Shown: piece by piece, positions 16,858 to 26,521 of the stretch
Layout: each line of letters starts with the position of its first letter
Position numbering within the stretch: position 1 is the first letter of the stretch
From: Natronolimnohabitans innermongolicus JCM 12255
GTDB taxonomy: Archaea > Halobacteriota > Halobacteria > Halobacteriales > Natrialbaceae
Length of the DNA: 64,000 nt
Direction: 5' to 3'
Assembly (NCBI RefSeq): GCF_000337215.1
Contig: NZ_AOHZ01000052.1
Location: 1 to 64,000, forward strand
Position numbers and translations under genes: made by a program
Notes under the pieces: generated by a model
Seen by the model: only the letters and a program-made list of their open reading frames with translations
Databases searched by the model: none
Told to the model about the DNA's origin: nothing

Positions 16858-17658
16858 TCAGACACCCCCCTCGAGGATGAACTGGTTGACCGCTTCGGAG
16901 TTCATCACGGCCGCCGGATCGTCGTCGTCGAGCACGCGCCCCTCGTGGAGGGCGACGATTCGATCGGAGTACGAGCGGATGAGTTCCATGTCGTGTTCGA
17001 TGAAGATGAGGCCGATGTTCCGCTCGACCGCCGCGTCGGTGATGGTCTCCATCACCGCGTTTTTCTCTCGAGAGCCGACGCCGCTCGTCGGTTCGTCGAG
17101 CACCATGAGTTTCGGCCGGAGCGCGAACGACATCGCCACGTCGAGGATCTTGCGTACCCCGTGTGGCAGGTGTTCGGTGTGTTCGTCCGCGTGTGACTCG
17201 AGGTTGAACATCTCGAGCAGTCGCTCGGTCTCCTCGATGGAGGCGGTGTCGCGATGGGTGAGCGAGAACAGCCGATTGTTCTCTTGCTTTCGGGAGAGAA
17301 CGCTCGACTGGACGTTTTCGAACACGGTGAGCTCGTCGTAGATCTGTGGGATCTGGAACGAGCGGACGAGGCCCCGTCGAACGCGCTTGTACTTGCGCAG
17401 ATCGGAGATGTCGTCGCCGTCGAAGACGATCGTCCCGTCAGTCAGTGAGAGCGCACCCGAAATGAGGTTCGTGTACGTCGTCTTTCCGGCGCCGTTCGGG
17501 CCGATGATACCGACGATCTCGTCGTCGTAGAACTCGAGGCTCACACCGTCGACGGCGACGAGGTTACCGAACTCCTTGCGGACGTTTTCGGTTCTGAGGA
17601 TCGGTTCCGTCGATGCGTTCTGCGTCGTGGACGTGGAGTCCGTTTCTCGCGTGCTCAT
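16858..17658 (-). CDS. livG: Branched-chain amino acid-type ABC transporter ATPase (LivG-like)
   Basis: A 266-residue ABC ATPase. Walker A is GPNGAGKTT near residue 53, then the LivG-typical 'RRGLVRSFQIPQIYDELTVFENV', and Walker B MVLDEPTSGVGSREK. The signature is less standard, with 'LPHGVRKILDVAMSFA' in place of LSGG(Q), the form usual for LivG. A C-terminal extension (VALHEGRVLDDDDPAAVMNSEAVNQFILEGGV) fits the LivG C-terminal lid. Its start overlaps the end of the upstream livM-like gene by four bases. It forms a heterodimer with LivF under the LivHM channel. Confidence 0.92.
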   Translation of the reverse strand: MSTRETDSTSTTQNASTEPILRTENVRKEFGNLVAVDGVSLEFYDDEIVGIIGPNGAGKTTYTNLISGALSLTDGTIVFDGDDISDLRKYKRVRRGLVRSFQIPQIYDELTVFENVQSSVLSRKQENNRLFSLTHRDTASIEETERLLEMFNLESHADEHTEHLPHGVRKILDVAMSFALRPKLMVLDEPTSGVGSREKNAVMETITDAAVERNIGLIFIEHDMELIRSYSDRIVALHEGRVLDDDDPAAVMNSEAVNQFILEGGV

Positions 17659-18692
17659 GAGTCGTCCCTCCGTTCGTTGAGATCGTCGACAAGCGCCTTT
17701 GCACCGCCCCAGATGCCCTTCTCACGGAGCGTCAGCACCACCACGAACAACACGAGACCCATGGTGAAGTGCCAGTAGGTCGTAACGCCGAGTGCTACCT
17801 CCTGGAGGATGATGAAGCCGCTGGCGCCGATGATGGGGCCGAGGAAGGTACCGATACCACCGAGCAGTGCCATGAAGACGATCTCGCCGGACATCGTCCA
17901 GTCGAGGTACTCCGGCGTGACGTGTCCGACCACGACAGCGTAGAGGGCACCGGCGAGTCCGACGATCATCGCCGAGAGGACCATCGAATACAACCGATAC
18001 CGAAGTATCGGGACGCCGCTCATCTCGGCTCGCGTCTCGTTCTCACGGATCATCTTCAGCGTGAGCCCGAACGGCGAGCGGAGGACGAGCCAGAGCACCG
18101 CGATCGTCGCGAACAGACACACGAGAATCACGTGGTAGTAAAAGCCCATCAGGTAGATATGGGCCGGCGCCTCGCTGATCGGGATACCCAGGAAATCGGG
18201 ACGACTGAGCCCGATACCGTCCGTTCCGCGGGTGAGTCCGCCGACGTCTCGAGCCGCGAGGACGTAGAGGAGCTGTGCCAGCGCCAGCGTCAACAGCGCA
18301 AAGTAGATCTCGTGGGTCTTGACCGAGAGCGCGCCGATGACCGCGCCAACGACGCCGGCCGCCAGCATCGCCAGCACGAGCAAAACGATGAGGTCGGTGA
18401 TTCCGGCGCTCTCCATCGCGATCACCACGGTGTACATCCCGGTTCCGAAGAACGCGGCGTGGCCGAACGACAGCAGTCCAGTGTAGCCGAGGACGATGTT
18501 GAACCCGAGCGCAGCGATAGCGAAACACATGATCCACGCCAGCAGCCGGGTGTGGTACGCGTTCATCGTCAGCCCGGGGTACAGCGCGAGGGCAGCGAAC
18601 AGAACGCCCCCTCCGAGCAGGCGCTTATCCAGGAGAAGCCCCTTCAGCTCCTGGGCTTTCATGTCGCCGAACGTCGGCAAGCGAGTGCTCAT
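17655..18692 (-). CDS. livM: Branched-chain amino acid-type ABC permease (LivM-like)
   Basis: A 345-residue polytopic membrane protein. I start at ATG 18692 (MSTRLPTFGDMKAQELKG), which overlaps the livH stop by four bases, instead of a much longer frame whose extra 139 codons are the antisense of livH. Typical LivM features: 'ALGFNIVLGYTGLLSFGHAAFFGTGMYT' with the GLLSFGHAAF motif near residue 65-80, and the cytoplasmic coupling loop 'MIRENETRAEMSGVPILRYRLYSMVLSA' near 220. It forms the transmembrane channel with LivH. Confidence 0.92.
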   Translation of the reverse strand: MSTRLPTFGDMKAQELKGLLLDKRLLGGGVLFAALALYPGLTMNAYHTRLLAWIMCFAIAALGFNIVLGYTGLLSFGHAAFFGTGMYTVVIAMESAGITDLIVLLVLAMLAAGVVGAVIGALSVKTHEIYFALLTLALAQLLYVLAARDVGGLTRGTDGIGLSRPDFLGIPISEAPAHIYLMGFYYHVILVCLFATIAVLWLVLRSPFGLTLKMIRENETRAEMSGVPILRYRLYSMVLSAMIVGLAGALYAVVVGHVTPEYLDWTMSGEIVFMALLGGIGTFLGPIIGASGFIILQEVALGVTTYWHFTMGLVLFVVVLTLREKGIWGGAKALVDDLNERRDDS

Positions 18693-19597
18693 TCTACCAC
18701 CCCCTCGTCGCCGAACAGTCCCTCGGGTTTGAAGATGATGACGAGCGCCATTAACCCGAAGACGATCGCCAGCTCCAGTGCCGGGAAGTACGCGATCCCG
18801 AAGCTCCGGACCATGCCGATGACGAGCGCAGCGACCACGACGCCCTTGAGGCTCCCGAGTCCACCGATGACGATCACGGCGAACGAGAGCAGGACATACT
18901 CGAGTGTCACCGCCGGCGTCGCCGTCGCGAAGGGAACGAACAGTGCACCGCCGAGGGCGGCGATGGCGACCGAGATGCTGAATATCAGGACGCGAACGCG
19001 GTTGACGTTGATACCGAGCATCTGAACCATCTCGTAGTCCTCCGACATCGCCTGGGAGATCTTCCCGAGTTTCGTCTTGACGAACATGAGGTAGAGCCCG
19101 ACCGCACATGCGACGGCGATCAGGATGACGAACGACCGGTAGGCGGACACCGAGACGCCCATCAGGTCGATCGCCCCCAGTTGCCGGGACGGATCGGTGG
19201 CTCCGTCGACCGTAATCGGGGACGCACCCCAGATGAACTTGATCACGTCGTCGAGCATCAGGATCACGCCGAACGTCGCCAACAGCTGGTAGACGTGCTC
19301 GATCTCGTACAGCGGGGCGAAGACCGTCTTATCGAGTACTGCCGACAGGACGAACACGACGAGCGGGATCACGAGGACGAGCATCGCCAGGAGGACGACC
19401 GTCGACGTCGTGACGTCGCCCGCGTTGTTCAGCGTCCAGACGGCCACGTAGGCTCCGAGACCGTAGAACGCGGCGTGTGCCATGTTCAGCAGGTTGAGGA
19501 TACCGAACACGAGCGTCAGTCCCACCGACGCGAAGAACAACAGGGCCGCAAAGTAGAGCCCGTTGAACGTGTTTACCAGGAGTGATTCGATCGGCAT
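18689..19597 (-). CDS. livH: Branched-chain amino acid-type ABC permease (LivH-like)
   Basis: A 302-residue polytopic membrane protein with the LivH hallmarks: N-terminal 'LFFASVGLTLVFGILNLLNMAHAAFYGLGAYVAV' (the GLTLVFG and N-AH-F-LGAY patterns), a coupling loop 'SQAMSEDYEMVQMLGINVNRVRVLIFSISVAIAALGGAL', and a C-terminal 'SFAVIVIGGLGSLKGVVVAALVIG' segment. It follows the binding-protein gene by six bases and overlaps livM by four, so all transporter genes are one transcription unit. Confidence 0.93.
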   Translation of the reverse strand: MPIESLLVNTFNGLYFAALLFFASVGLTLVFGILNLLNMAHAAFYGLGAYVAVWTLNNAGDVTTSTVVLLAMLVLVIPLVVFVLSAVLDKTVFAPLYEIEHVYQLLATFGVILMLDDVIKFIWGASPITVDGATDPSRQLGAIDLMGVSVSAYRSFVILIAVACAVGLYLMFVKTKLGKISQAMSEDYEMVQMLGINVNRVRVLIFSISVAIAALGGALFVPFATATPAVTLEYVLLSFAVIVIGGLGSLKGVVVAALVIGMVRSFGIAYFPALELAIVFGLMALVIIFKPEGLFGDEGVVE

Positions 19598-19603
19598 TCG
19601 TTC

Positions 19604-20941
19604 TCACCCCGTCACCGGCTCGAGTTCGTCGACCCAGTCCATCGTCGGATCGTCCTCCGGTGGATTGACCTCTGCCGCCTCGATGAACTCGAACTCTCCG
19701 AGGAGCGGATGGTCGACGGGAAGGTCGTGGTCGTCGGTCGGGCGTCCGAAGACGGCCGGTGCGGCCGCCTGTGGCCCGTACATCGTATGCTGTCCGTGGG
19801 GCGATTCGAACGCGATGTTGTTCATCGCCGCCGTGAGCTGCTCGCCGGTCGGCCAGTCACCGATGATCGATACCGCGCGTTCGACGCCCTCCTGGAGCGC
19901 CTGGAAGCCCATCCATTCGTGGTAGGCTCCCCACCCCGGCAACTGATCGTATCGCTCGTAGTACTCATCGACGAACTCCCTGTGGGCCTCGTCCTCGTCG
20001 TAGCGGTAGTTCGGCTGGTAGCCGCCCCGACCACCAAGCCAGACATTCTCTGGCATAGACCCGCCCAGAGAGCTGAGCAGGGGCGCACCGGTGTCGCCGA
20101 TCAACAGGGACTGGTCGACCGCCTCGAACATCCCGCCGTCGACGCCCTGGGAGACGAACGTCGCGATATCGCCGCCCCACAGGCTCGAGAACAGGAGGTC
20201 CGGTTCCGCGTCGGCGATCGCGGAGACGTGGGCGCTGTAGTCGGTCTCACCCAGTTCCGGATACCGCGATTCGACGATCTCGACGTCCGCGCCGACGGCC
20301 TCGAGGCCGGCTTCGAACATCTCCTGGTGATCGTGTCCCCAGGCGTAGTCGGGATCGATCGTGATCACCGTCTCGACGTCGTCCATCTGTTCGACCATCC
20401 GAACGGCGCCGACCGCACCGGCGGCGTTCGACCCCGCCGTTCGGACGACGTACTCCATGTCCGGATTCTCCTCGAACAGCTGGTAGGTTCCGGGCATCGT
20501 TACCAGAAACGGGAACTGCTGGTCGTTCGCTGCCGGCGCCACCGCGAGCGAGTGGGCACTCGAGACGATCCCCATGAGCATGTCTACCTCGCCTTCCTGT
20601 GCCATTGCCTGTACGTCACTGATCAGCGAGTCCGGTCCCGCGTCCTCGTCGAGTCGGTCGACGATCTCGATCTCGCGCTCGCCGATCAGTCCGCCCTCGT
20701 CGTTGATTCGATCGACCAGCATATCGCTCGCGTTCATCGCTTCTTCGCCGTAGAACGCCGGCGGGCCGGATTCGAAGATCATCTGGACGATACGGAACGG
20801 TTCGTCCGGGATGCCGTCGATTTCGTCCGTGCCGAAGTCCTCCTGGAGGAGAGCACAACCCGCCAGTGATCCGAGTGCCGTTACCGCGGCGGACCCCTTC
20901 AGGAAGTGCCGTCGGGAGATTCGTGAGTTGTCTTTCGTCAT
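19604..20941 (-). CDS. Branched-chain amino acid-type ABC binding protein, Tat lipoprotein (LivJ-like)
   Basis: A 445-residue periplasmic-binding protein type I. The N-terminus SRRHFLKGSAAVTALGSLAGC is a Tat motif (RRHFLK) with a lipobox; Cys29 should be lipid-modified and hold the protein on the outer membrane face. The body has the Leu/Ile/Val-binding fold ('GEEAMNASDMLVDRINDEGGLIGEREIEIVDRLDE...', 'MLMGIVSSAHSLAVAPAAND', and a 'VETVITIDPDYAWGHDHQEMF' region). A GTTTAT motif at 20961-20966, read as ATAAAC on the coding strand, lies about 24 bp ahead of the ATG and is a likely TATA box. It captures the substrate of the LivHMGF transporter; neighbouring catabolic genes suggest an organic acid rather than an amino acid. 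Confidence 0.88.
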   Translation of the reverse strand: MTKDNSRISRRHFLKGSAAVTALGSLAGCALLQEDFGTDEIDGIPDEPFRIVQMIFESGPPAFYGEEAMNASDMLVDRINDEGGLIGEREIEIVDRLDEDAGPDSLISDVQAMAQEGEVDMLMGIVSSAHSLAVAPAANDQQFPFLVTMPGTYQLFEENPDMEYVVRTAGSNAAGAVGAVRMVEQMDDVETVITIDPDYAWGHDHQEMFEAGLEAVGADVEIVESRYPELGETDYSAHVSAIADAEPDLLFSSLWGGDIATFVSQGVDGGMFEAVDQSLLIGDTGAPLLSSLGGSMPENVWLGGRGGYQPNYRYDEDEAHREFVDEYYERYDQLPGWGAYHEWMGFQALQEGVERAVSIIGDWPTGEQLTAAMNNIAFESPHGQHTMYGPQAAAPAVFGRPTDDHDLPVDHPLLGEFEFIEAAEVNPPEDDPTMDWVDELEPVTG

Positions 20942-21097
20942 CTTTCGTGTATTTGTTTGAGTTTATCTGCCATGCTATCGGTCGAGGAGTCGGTCCCTCG
21001 GACCGGTTTCTACATCGTAATTCACTTCCAGCGCACTGCCACCGCGGGGTTCGCTCGCTCGAACCCCTCCGCGACTACCGTCGACGAGTCGCCCCGA

Positions 21098-21565
21098 TTA
21101 CGCGTTCCGGTGATCACCTCGCAGTGAGAGTACGGTCCGGTCGAACTCACAGACCAACGGCTCCTCGGGCTCGTTTACTTTGAAGACCTCGACGTGCATG
21201 GTGACGATGCCGCGCTCGTCGTCGCTGGTCTCGCGTTTGTCCGTCACCGTCGACTGGACGCGGATCGTATCGCCGTGGAACACCGGCTCGGGATGCTCGA
21301 CGTCGTCGTAGGAGAGGTTCGCGACGATGGTCCCGTCGGTCGTTTCCGGGATGGTGATCCCGACGGCGAGGCTCATCGTGTAGAGCCCGTTGACCAGCCG
21401 CCGGCCGAAGTCGGTGTCGTCGGCGAAGTCGGCGTCGAGATGCAAGGGCTGCTGATTCATCGTCATATCGCAAAAGCGCTGGTTGTCGCTCTCGCTGATC
21501 GTGCGCCGTCGTTCGTGTTCGATGGTCTGTCCGACCTCGAACTCCTCGTAGTACAGTCCTGTCAT
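21098..21565 (-). CDS. MaoC-family dehydratase (enoyl-CoA hydratase type)
   Basis: A 155-residue hot-dog hydratase. The motif 'FCDMTMNQQPLHLDADFA' provides the catalytic pair (Asp34, His43 or nearby) in the D-x4-NxxPxH form of R-specific enoyl-CoA hydratases, and 'RRLVNGLYTMSLAVGI' is the conserved helix that follows. It begins 58 bp downstream of the carboxyltransferase gene and ends 156 bp before the transporter operon's start. Place in the pathway: hydration of the enoyl- or carboxy-enoyl-CoA made by the neighbouring dehydrogenase and carboxylase. Assignment to a particular CoA ester is not possible from sequence. Confidence 0.85.
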   Translation of the reverse strand: MTGLYYEEFEVGQTIEHERRRTISESDNQRFCDMTMNQQPLHLDADFADDTDFGRRLVNGLYTMSLAVGITIPETTDGTIVANLSYDDVEHPEPVFHGDTIRVQSTVTDKRETSDDERGIVTMHVEVFKVNEPEEPLVCEFDRTVLSLRGDHRNA

Positions 21566-21623
21566 GGGTCGTGTGTCGTGGAATCGGGATCTCGTTTCAC
21601 AGGCGATACCTCGAGCGTCCGTC

Positions 21624-23420
21624 TCACAGGATCGTTCCGTGTTTCTTGCTCGGAAGATCTTTCTCGAGGCCCTCGTAGAACGCGAACCTGGCCTCGAGTT
21701 CGTCCCGAAGCTCGCTTGGCGGCACGATCTCGTCGATGACGACCTCGCTGGCCATCCGGTGGACGTCGATGTCCTCGCGGTACTCCGCGCGCAGTTCGGC
21801 CTCCTTCTGGGCGCGCTCCTCGGGGTCGTCGATCGCGGCCAGCTTGTTCGCGTAGACGGCGTTGATCGCGGCTTCGGGACCCATGATTGCGATCTCGCCG
21901 CTGGGCAATCCGAGCACGCTCTCGGGGTCGTAGGCCGGCCCCGACATCGCGTAGATGCCGGCGCCGTAGGCCTTCCGGACGACGACCGACTGTTTCGGGA
22001 CGGTCGCCGAGGAAGTCGCGTAGATCATCCGCTTGCCCTGCTCTAAGATCCCCTCCTTTTCGACCTGCGAGCCGGCCATGAAGCCGGGGGTGTCACACAG
22101 GTAGAGCAGCGGAATCTCGTAGGCGTCGCAGGTCCAGATGAACTGGGCGGCCTTCTCGGCGGCGTCGGGGAAGATCGCGCCGGCGCGCTGTTTCGGCTGG
22201 TTCGCGACGATGCCGACCGGCCGGCCGTCGATGCGGGCGAAGGCCGTGATGATCTCGGGTCCGTATTCCGGGCGGAGCTCGAGTACGGAATCGGCGTCGA
22301 CGACGCGCTCGATGACGTCGAACATGTCGTAGCCCTTGTTCGGCTCCTGGGGGACGATGGAATCGACCTCGGCGGGCGAGCGCTCCGGCGCCCGACCCTC
22401 CGTCTGCGGGGGCTTCTCGTCGGCGTTGTCGGGCAGGTAGCCGATGAGTTTCGCGACGAGTTCGCGCGCGTGTTCTTCGTCCTCGGCGATCAGATCCGCG
22501 CTGCCGGAGTGGCGGGCGTGAACGTCCGGGCCACCCAGGTCGTCGAGATCGATCTCTTCGCCGGTGACCATCTCGACCATCCGCGGGGAGGCGATGGCCA
22601 TCGCGGAGACGTCCCGGACCATGACGGTGAAGTCGGCGAAGACGGGCGTGTAGGCGGCGCCGGCGATGCAGGGGCCGTAGAGCACGCAGATCTGCGGGAC
22701 GCGCCCGGAGAGCATCGAGTGGTTGTAGTAGTACTTTCCGATGCCCTCGCGGTTGGCGAAAAAGCCCGTCTGCTGGTCGATTCGGCCACCCGAGGAGTCC
22801 ATCAGGTAGAGCACGGGTTTCCCCGTCTTCAGGGCGCGTTGTTGCATCCGGAGGAACTTCTCGACGCCCTTCTCGGCCATCGAGCCCGCCTTGACGGTGA
22901 AGTCGTTGGCCATGAAGTGGACGTCTCGGCCTTCGAACTCGGCGGCGCCGGTGATGAGCCCGTCCGCCGGGATGCGGTTTCCGGAGTCAGCCTCGCCGGC
23001 CTGTCCGTCGGGGTGCCACTCGTCGAAGTTGGCGAACCGGCCGTCCTCGAACTGCAGGCCGTCGTCGCCGAACCAGAGGTCCAGTCGGTCGCGGACGAAC
23101 AGCTTCCCCTGGTCGGCGAGTCGCTCGCGGTACTTCTCGGGGCCGCCCTCGAGGATATCCTCGATCTCGTCGCGAAGCTTGTGCTCGCGGTCGGTCGGGC
23201 CGAGGTCGTCGGCCGGCGGAGCGCTCGAGGTGCCGCCGTCCCCGGTCGCGGATGCGTCCTTCCCGGACGGGGTACCGGCCGACGCCGGTGACGCGGTCGC
23301 GAGCAGTTCGCCGTCGGTCTCGGCGTACAGCTCTACGTCGTCGCCGAGATGAGACGCGAGGGCCTTTGCAATCGCCTGTGCTTCCTGATCCGTCGTCGCG
23401 TCGGTGATTTTCACTTCCAT
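21624..23420 (-). CDS. Biotin-dependent acyl-CoA carboxylase, carboxyltransferase subunit
   Basis: A 598-residue carboxyltransferase of the PccB/MccB family. An N-terminal leader of about 85 residues (MEVKITDATTDQEAQAIAKALASHLGDD followed by a Ser/Ala-rich linker) precedes the crotonase-fold core. The acyl-CoA-binding N lobe has 'YLMDSSGGRIDQQTG' near residue 210-225 and 'LSGRVPQICVLYGPCIAGAAYTP'; the C lobe has 'ADSVLELRPEYGPEIITAFARIDGRPVGIVANQP' and 'LCDTPGFMAGSQVEKEGI', the oxyanion-hole region. It directly follows the biotin-carboxylase gene by two bases, so the two form one carboxylase. SSGGR-D-QQ is closer to methylcrotonyl/geranyl-CoA carboxylase text than to propionyl-CoA carboxylase, but I cannot settle the substrate. 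Confidence 0.9.
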   Translation of the reverse strand: MEVKITDATTDQEAQAIAKALASHLGDDVELYAETDGELLATASPASAGTPSGKDASATGDGGTSSAPPADDLGPTDREHKLRDEIEDILEGGPEKYRERLADQGKLFVRDRLDLWFGDDGLQFEDGRFANFDEWHPDGQAGEADSGNRIPADGLITGAAEFEGRDVHFMANDFTVKAGSMAEKGVEKFLRMQQRALKTGKPVLYLMDSSGGRIDQQTGFFANREGIGKYYYNHSMLSGRVPQICVLYGPCIAGAAYTPVFADFTVMVRDVSAMAIASPRMVEMVTGEEIDLDDLGGPDVHARHSGSADLIAEDEEHARELVAKLIGYLPDNADEKPPQTEGRAPERSPAEVDSIVPQEPNKGYDMFDVIERVVDADSVLELRPEYGPEIITAFARIDGRPVGIVANQPKQRAGAIFPDAAEKAAQFIWTCDAYEIPLLYLCDTPGFMAGSQVEKEGILEQGKRMIYATSSATVPKQSVVVRKAYGAGIYAMSGPAYDPESVLGLPSGEIAIMGPEAAINAVYANKLAAIDDPEERAQKEAELRAEYREDIDVHRMASEVVIDEIVPPSELRDELEARFAFYEGLEKDLPSKKHGTIL

Positions 23421-23422
23421 TC

Positions 23423-25225
23423 TTACTCCAGTATCACGAGTGGGTCGCCCATGTCAACTGTGTCTCCGTTCGACACGGCGACGTCCGCGATGGTCCCGGC
23501 CGCCGCCGCCACCACCTCGTTCTCCATCTTCATCGCCTCGAGGACGCAGACCACGTCGCCGGGCGCGATGTCGTCGCCGGGCGCGACGTCGACCGAGAGC
23601 ACGGTTCCTTGCATCTCGGCTGTGATCGCATCGCTCGCGGCGACCTGCTCGGCGCCGACGGCGCCGCTGCTTTCGGTGCTCGAGGACGGCTGCTCGGCGT
23701 TCCCTGCATCGGTGTCGCCGTCGGCGCCGTTGGCCTCGATCGCCACACCCGAGAGGCCGCCCGTGACGGCGACGTCGAACCGCCGGCCGTCGACCTCGAC
23801 GATGAGGTCGTTCGTCGTGGTATCGGTCGTCCCGCACTCGTCGTCGACCGCCGTACTCCAACGGGCGACGGCGGCCTCGAGGTCGTCGTCCTCGACCGAC
23901 TGATCGAGGTAGGACGTCGTGTGGCCGCCGGCGCGGAACGTCTCGTCCGCGAGCATCAGTCGGTGGAACGGCACCGTCGTCTCGACGCCGACGTCGAACT
24001 GCGAGAGCGCCCGCCGGGAGCGCTCGAGGCAGCGTTCCCGCGTCGGCGCGCGAACGATCAGTTTCGCGATCATCGAGTCGTAGTCGCCGGCGATCTCGTC
24101 GCCCCGTGCGATCGCGTCGTCGATCCGAACGCCGAGACCGCCCGGCGGATCGTACGCGGTGAGCGTTCCGGGCGTCGGTGCGAACCCGGCGGCGGGGTTC
24201 TCGGCGTTGATCCGGAACTCCATCGCGTGGCCGTCGATCTCGACGTCGGCCTGTGCGAACGGTAGTTCCGCGCCGGCCGCGATGCGGATCTGCTCGCGAA
24301 CGATGTCGATCCCCGTCACCTCCTCGGTGACGGTGTGTTCGACCTGGATCCGGGTGTTGACCTCCATGAAGTAGAACTGACTGTCCTCCACGAGGAACTC
24401 CACGGTACCGGCGTTCGTGTAGCCGGCTTCGCGGACGCCGCGGCGGGCCGCGTCGCCGATCGAATCGCGGAGCCCCGCGTCGAGCGCCGGGCTCGGCGCC
24501 TCCTCGATGACTTTCTGGTGGCGTCGCTGGAGCGAGCAGTCGCGTTCCCCGAGGTGGAGGGCCGTTCCGTGTTCGTCGGCGAGGATCTGTACCTCGACGT
24601 GCTTCGGATCCTCGAGGAACTTCTCGACGTAGACGGAGTCGTTGCCGAAGTAGGCCTCGCCCTCTCGTTTGGCGCTCGTCAGGGCGTCGTCGACCTCGTC
24701 GTCGCTGCGGACGATCTTCATCCCGCGGCCGCCGCCGCCGCCCTCAGCCTTGATGGCGATCGGATAGCCGAACTCCGCACCGAGGTCCCGAACCTCGGCG
24801 GCCGTTTCGACGGGTTCCGTCGTCCCGGGAACGACCGGGACGTCGGCGCGCTGCATGATCCGACGCGCGTTCGTCTTCTCGCCGAGGGCCGTCATGGCGT
24901 CGCTCGAGGGACCGACCCAGGTGATCCCCTCGGCCGCTTCGACCCGTTCGGCGAACGCGGCGTTCTCCGCGAGGAAGCCGTAGCCGGGGTGGATCGCGTC
25001 CGCCCCCGCGCGGTCGGCGACCTCGAGGATCGCGTCGCCGTCGAGGTACGACTCGTTCGCCGGCGCGGGTCCGATGTTGTACGCCTCGTCGGCGTAGGCG
25101 ACGTGACCGGCCGATCGGTCGGCGTCGCTGTAGACGGCGACGGTCTCGATCCCGAGTTCCTCACAGGCCTGCATCACGCGAACGGCGATTTCGCCGCGAT
25201 TAGCCACTAGTAGTGTTTCGAACAT
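23423..25225 (-). CDS. Biotin carboxylase with fused biotin carrier domain (acyl-CoA carboxylase alpha subunit)
   Basis: A 600-residue subunit starting [20 protein letters not shown]. The ATP-grasp biotin carboxylase occupies about residues 1-445 (glycine-rich loop '[13 protein letters not shown]', '[25 protein letters not shown]'). The C-terminal biotin carrier domain ends in the standard EAMKMENE motif; the biotinylated lysine is Lys566. A longer upstream frame is the antisense of the neighbouring dehydrogenase and was rejected. The gene starts two bases after the acyl-CoA dehydrogenase gene. Together with the carboxyltransferase gene it should form an acyl-CoA carboxylase using ATP and bicarbonate. 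Confidence 0.93.
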   Translation of the reverse strand: MFETLLVANRGEIAVRVMQACEELGIETVAVYSDADRSAGHVAYADEAYNIGPAPANESYLDGDAILEVADRAGADAIHPGYGFLAENAAFAERVEAAEGITWVGPSSDAMTALGEKTNARRIMQRADVPVVPGTTEPVETAAEVRDLGAEFGYPIAIKAEGGGGGRGMKIVRSDDEVDDALTSAKREGEAYFGNDSVYVEKFLEDPKHVEVQILADEHGTALHLGERDCSLQRRHQKVIEEAPSPALDAGLRDSIGDAARRGVREAGYTNAGTVEFLVEDSQFYFMEVNTRIQVEHTVTEEVTGIDIVREQIRIAAGAELPFAQADVEIDGHAMEFRINAENPAAGFAPTPGTLTAYDPPGGLGVRIDDAIARGDEIAGDYDSMIAKLIVRAPTRERCLERSRRALSQFDVGVETTVPFHRLMLADETFRAGGHTTSYLDQSVEDDDLEAAVARWSTAVDDECGTTDTTTNDLIVEVDGRRFDVAVTGGLSGVAIEANGADGDTDAGNAEQPSSSTESSGAVGAEQVAASDAITAEMQGTVLSVDVAPGDDIAPGDVVCVLEAMKMENEVVAAAAGTIADVAVSNGDTVDMGDPLVILE

Positions 25226-25227
25226 TG

Positions 25228-26394
25228 TCAGTAGGACTTGGGGAAGCCGAGTTGCTGACCGATGTGGTTGTACGCCATCTGCTGGGAGACCGGTGCGAGT
25301 CGGGTGAGGTTGATCTCGCGCCACCAGCGTTCGACGTCGTACTCCGTCGCGTAGCCCCAGCCGCCGAAGGCCTGCATGGCGTGTCTGACCGCCTCGATGC
25401 CAGCCTCGACGGCCGTCGCCTTGGCCACGTTCGTCTCGTAGCCGCAGTCGTCGCCGCGATCGTAGAGCCACGCGGCCTTCTCGCGCATGAGCGTGGCCGT
25501 CTCCATTTTCGCGTACGCCTCGGTGATCGGGAACGAGACGGCCTGGTGGGTGCCGATCGGCGAGCCGAAAACCTCGCGCTCGTTCGCGTACTCGATGGCC
25601 GCGTCGGCCGCGAGTTTGCCGATCCCCGTACCGGCGGCCGCGAAGCCGATCCGTTCGGGGTTGAGCATGTCCACGAGCACCCACCAGCCGTCGTCGACCT
25701 CGCCGAGCAGGTCCTCCTCGGGGACGCGGACGTCCTCGAGGAAGACCTCACAGGAGTTCGAGTAGTTCATCGCGTGTTTGGGGATCGGTGCGACGTCGAC
25801 GTTCGGATCGTCCATATCGACGACGAAGAGGCTGATACCGTCGGTACCGCGGTCGACCTCCTCGCGGGGCGTCGTCCGCGTCACGAGGATCATGTTATCT
25901 GCGCGGTCGGCGAAGGTGATCCAGGCCTTCTGTCCGTTCAGGACGTACTCGTCGCCGTCTCGCTCGGCGCGGGTGGCGACGTTCAACGTGTTCGTTCCCG
26001 CCTCGGGTTCGGTGATCCCGATCGAGAAGTTACGGGTTCCGGTGGCGATATCGGTCAGGTAGCGCTCTTTCTGCTCGGCCGTCCCGTGTTCGCGGAGCCC
26101 CACCGCGGCCATTCCGGCGGTCAGGACCAGATACCAGGTGCCGGCCATGCCACACCCCTCGGCACAGAGGGTCTCCATCGCCAGCCCCATCTCCTGCATT
26201 CCCATGCCGGCGCCGTCGTACTCTTCGGGGATCAGCAGGCCGTGAAAGCCCGCCTCGGCGAGTTCATCCCAGAACCCGTTCGAGAACTCGCCGTTCTCTT
26301 CTTTTTCGCGCCAGTGTTCGGGACCGAACCGGTCGGCAATCTCGGTCGCCGTCTGGCGGATCAGTTCGCGTTCTTGCGTGTCTTCGAAGTTCAT
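25228..26394 (-). CDS. Acyl-CoA dehydrogenase
   Basis: A 388-residue FAD-dependent acyl-CoA dehydrogenase. The FAD/acyl region '[12 protein letters not shown]' is near residue 124 and '[22 protein letters not shown]' near 153. The usual YEGT glutamate of medium-chain enzymes is absent near the C-terminus ('[21 protein letters not shown]'), but Glu247 in '[13 protein letters not shown]' lies where isovaleryl- and long-chain acyl-CoA dehydrogenases carry their catalytic base (L.ERL). This suggests a branched or long acyl-CoA. It sits between the CoA-ligase and biotin-carboxylase genes in one minus-strand operon. Confidence 0.9.
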   Translation of the reverse strand: MNFEDTQERELIRQTATEIADRFGPEHWREKEENGEFSNGFWDELAEAGFHGLLIPEEYDGAGMGMQEMGLAMETLCAEGCGMAGTWYLVLTAGMAAVGLREHGTAEQKERYLTDIATGTRNFSIGITEPEAGTNTLNVATRAERDGDEYVLNGQKAWITFADRADNMILVTRTTPREEVDRGTDGISLFVVDMDDPNVDVAPIPKHAMNYSNSCEVFLEDVRVPEEDLLGEVDDGWWVLVDMLNPERIGFAAAGTGIGKLAADAAIEYANEREVFGSPIGTHQAVSFPITEAYAKMETATLMREKAAWLYDRGDDCGYETNVAKATAVEAGIEAVRHAMQAFGGWGYATEYDVERWWREINLTRLAPVSQQMAYNHIGQQLGFPKSY

Positions 26395-26521
26395 TATCGC
26401 TGTTTCGTACCGTCTTGTCGCGTCAGTCGCGGTCGATTCGGACCGTCCCGGAACGGGACGCGTCCGGCCGTTGCCCTCGCGGTTCGGAGAGTGGGCCGGA
26501 CCCGCCCCGGTGCCAGACTGC

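Noticed and set aside
17655-19109. 484-residue LivM reading frame
   Set aside because: The first 139 codons are an out-of-frame shadow of livH; ATG 18692 with a four-base overlap is the natural start.
23423-25684. 753-residue frame for the biotin carboxylase
   Set aside because: The N-terminal 153 residues are arginine-rich shadow of the dehydrogenase gene; [14 protein letters not shown] at 25225 is the usual start.
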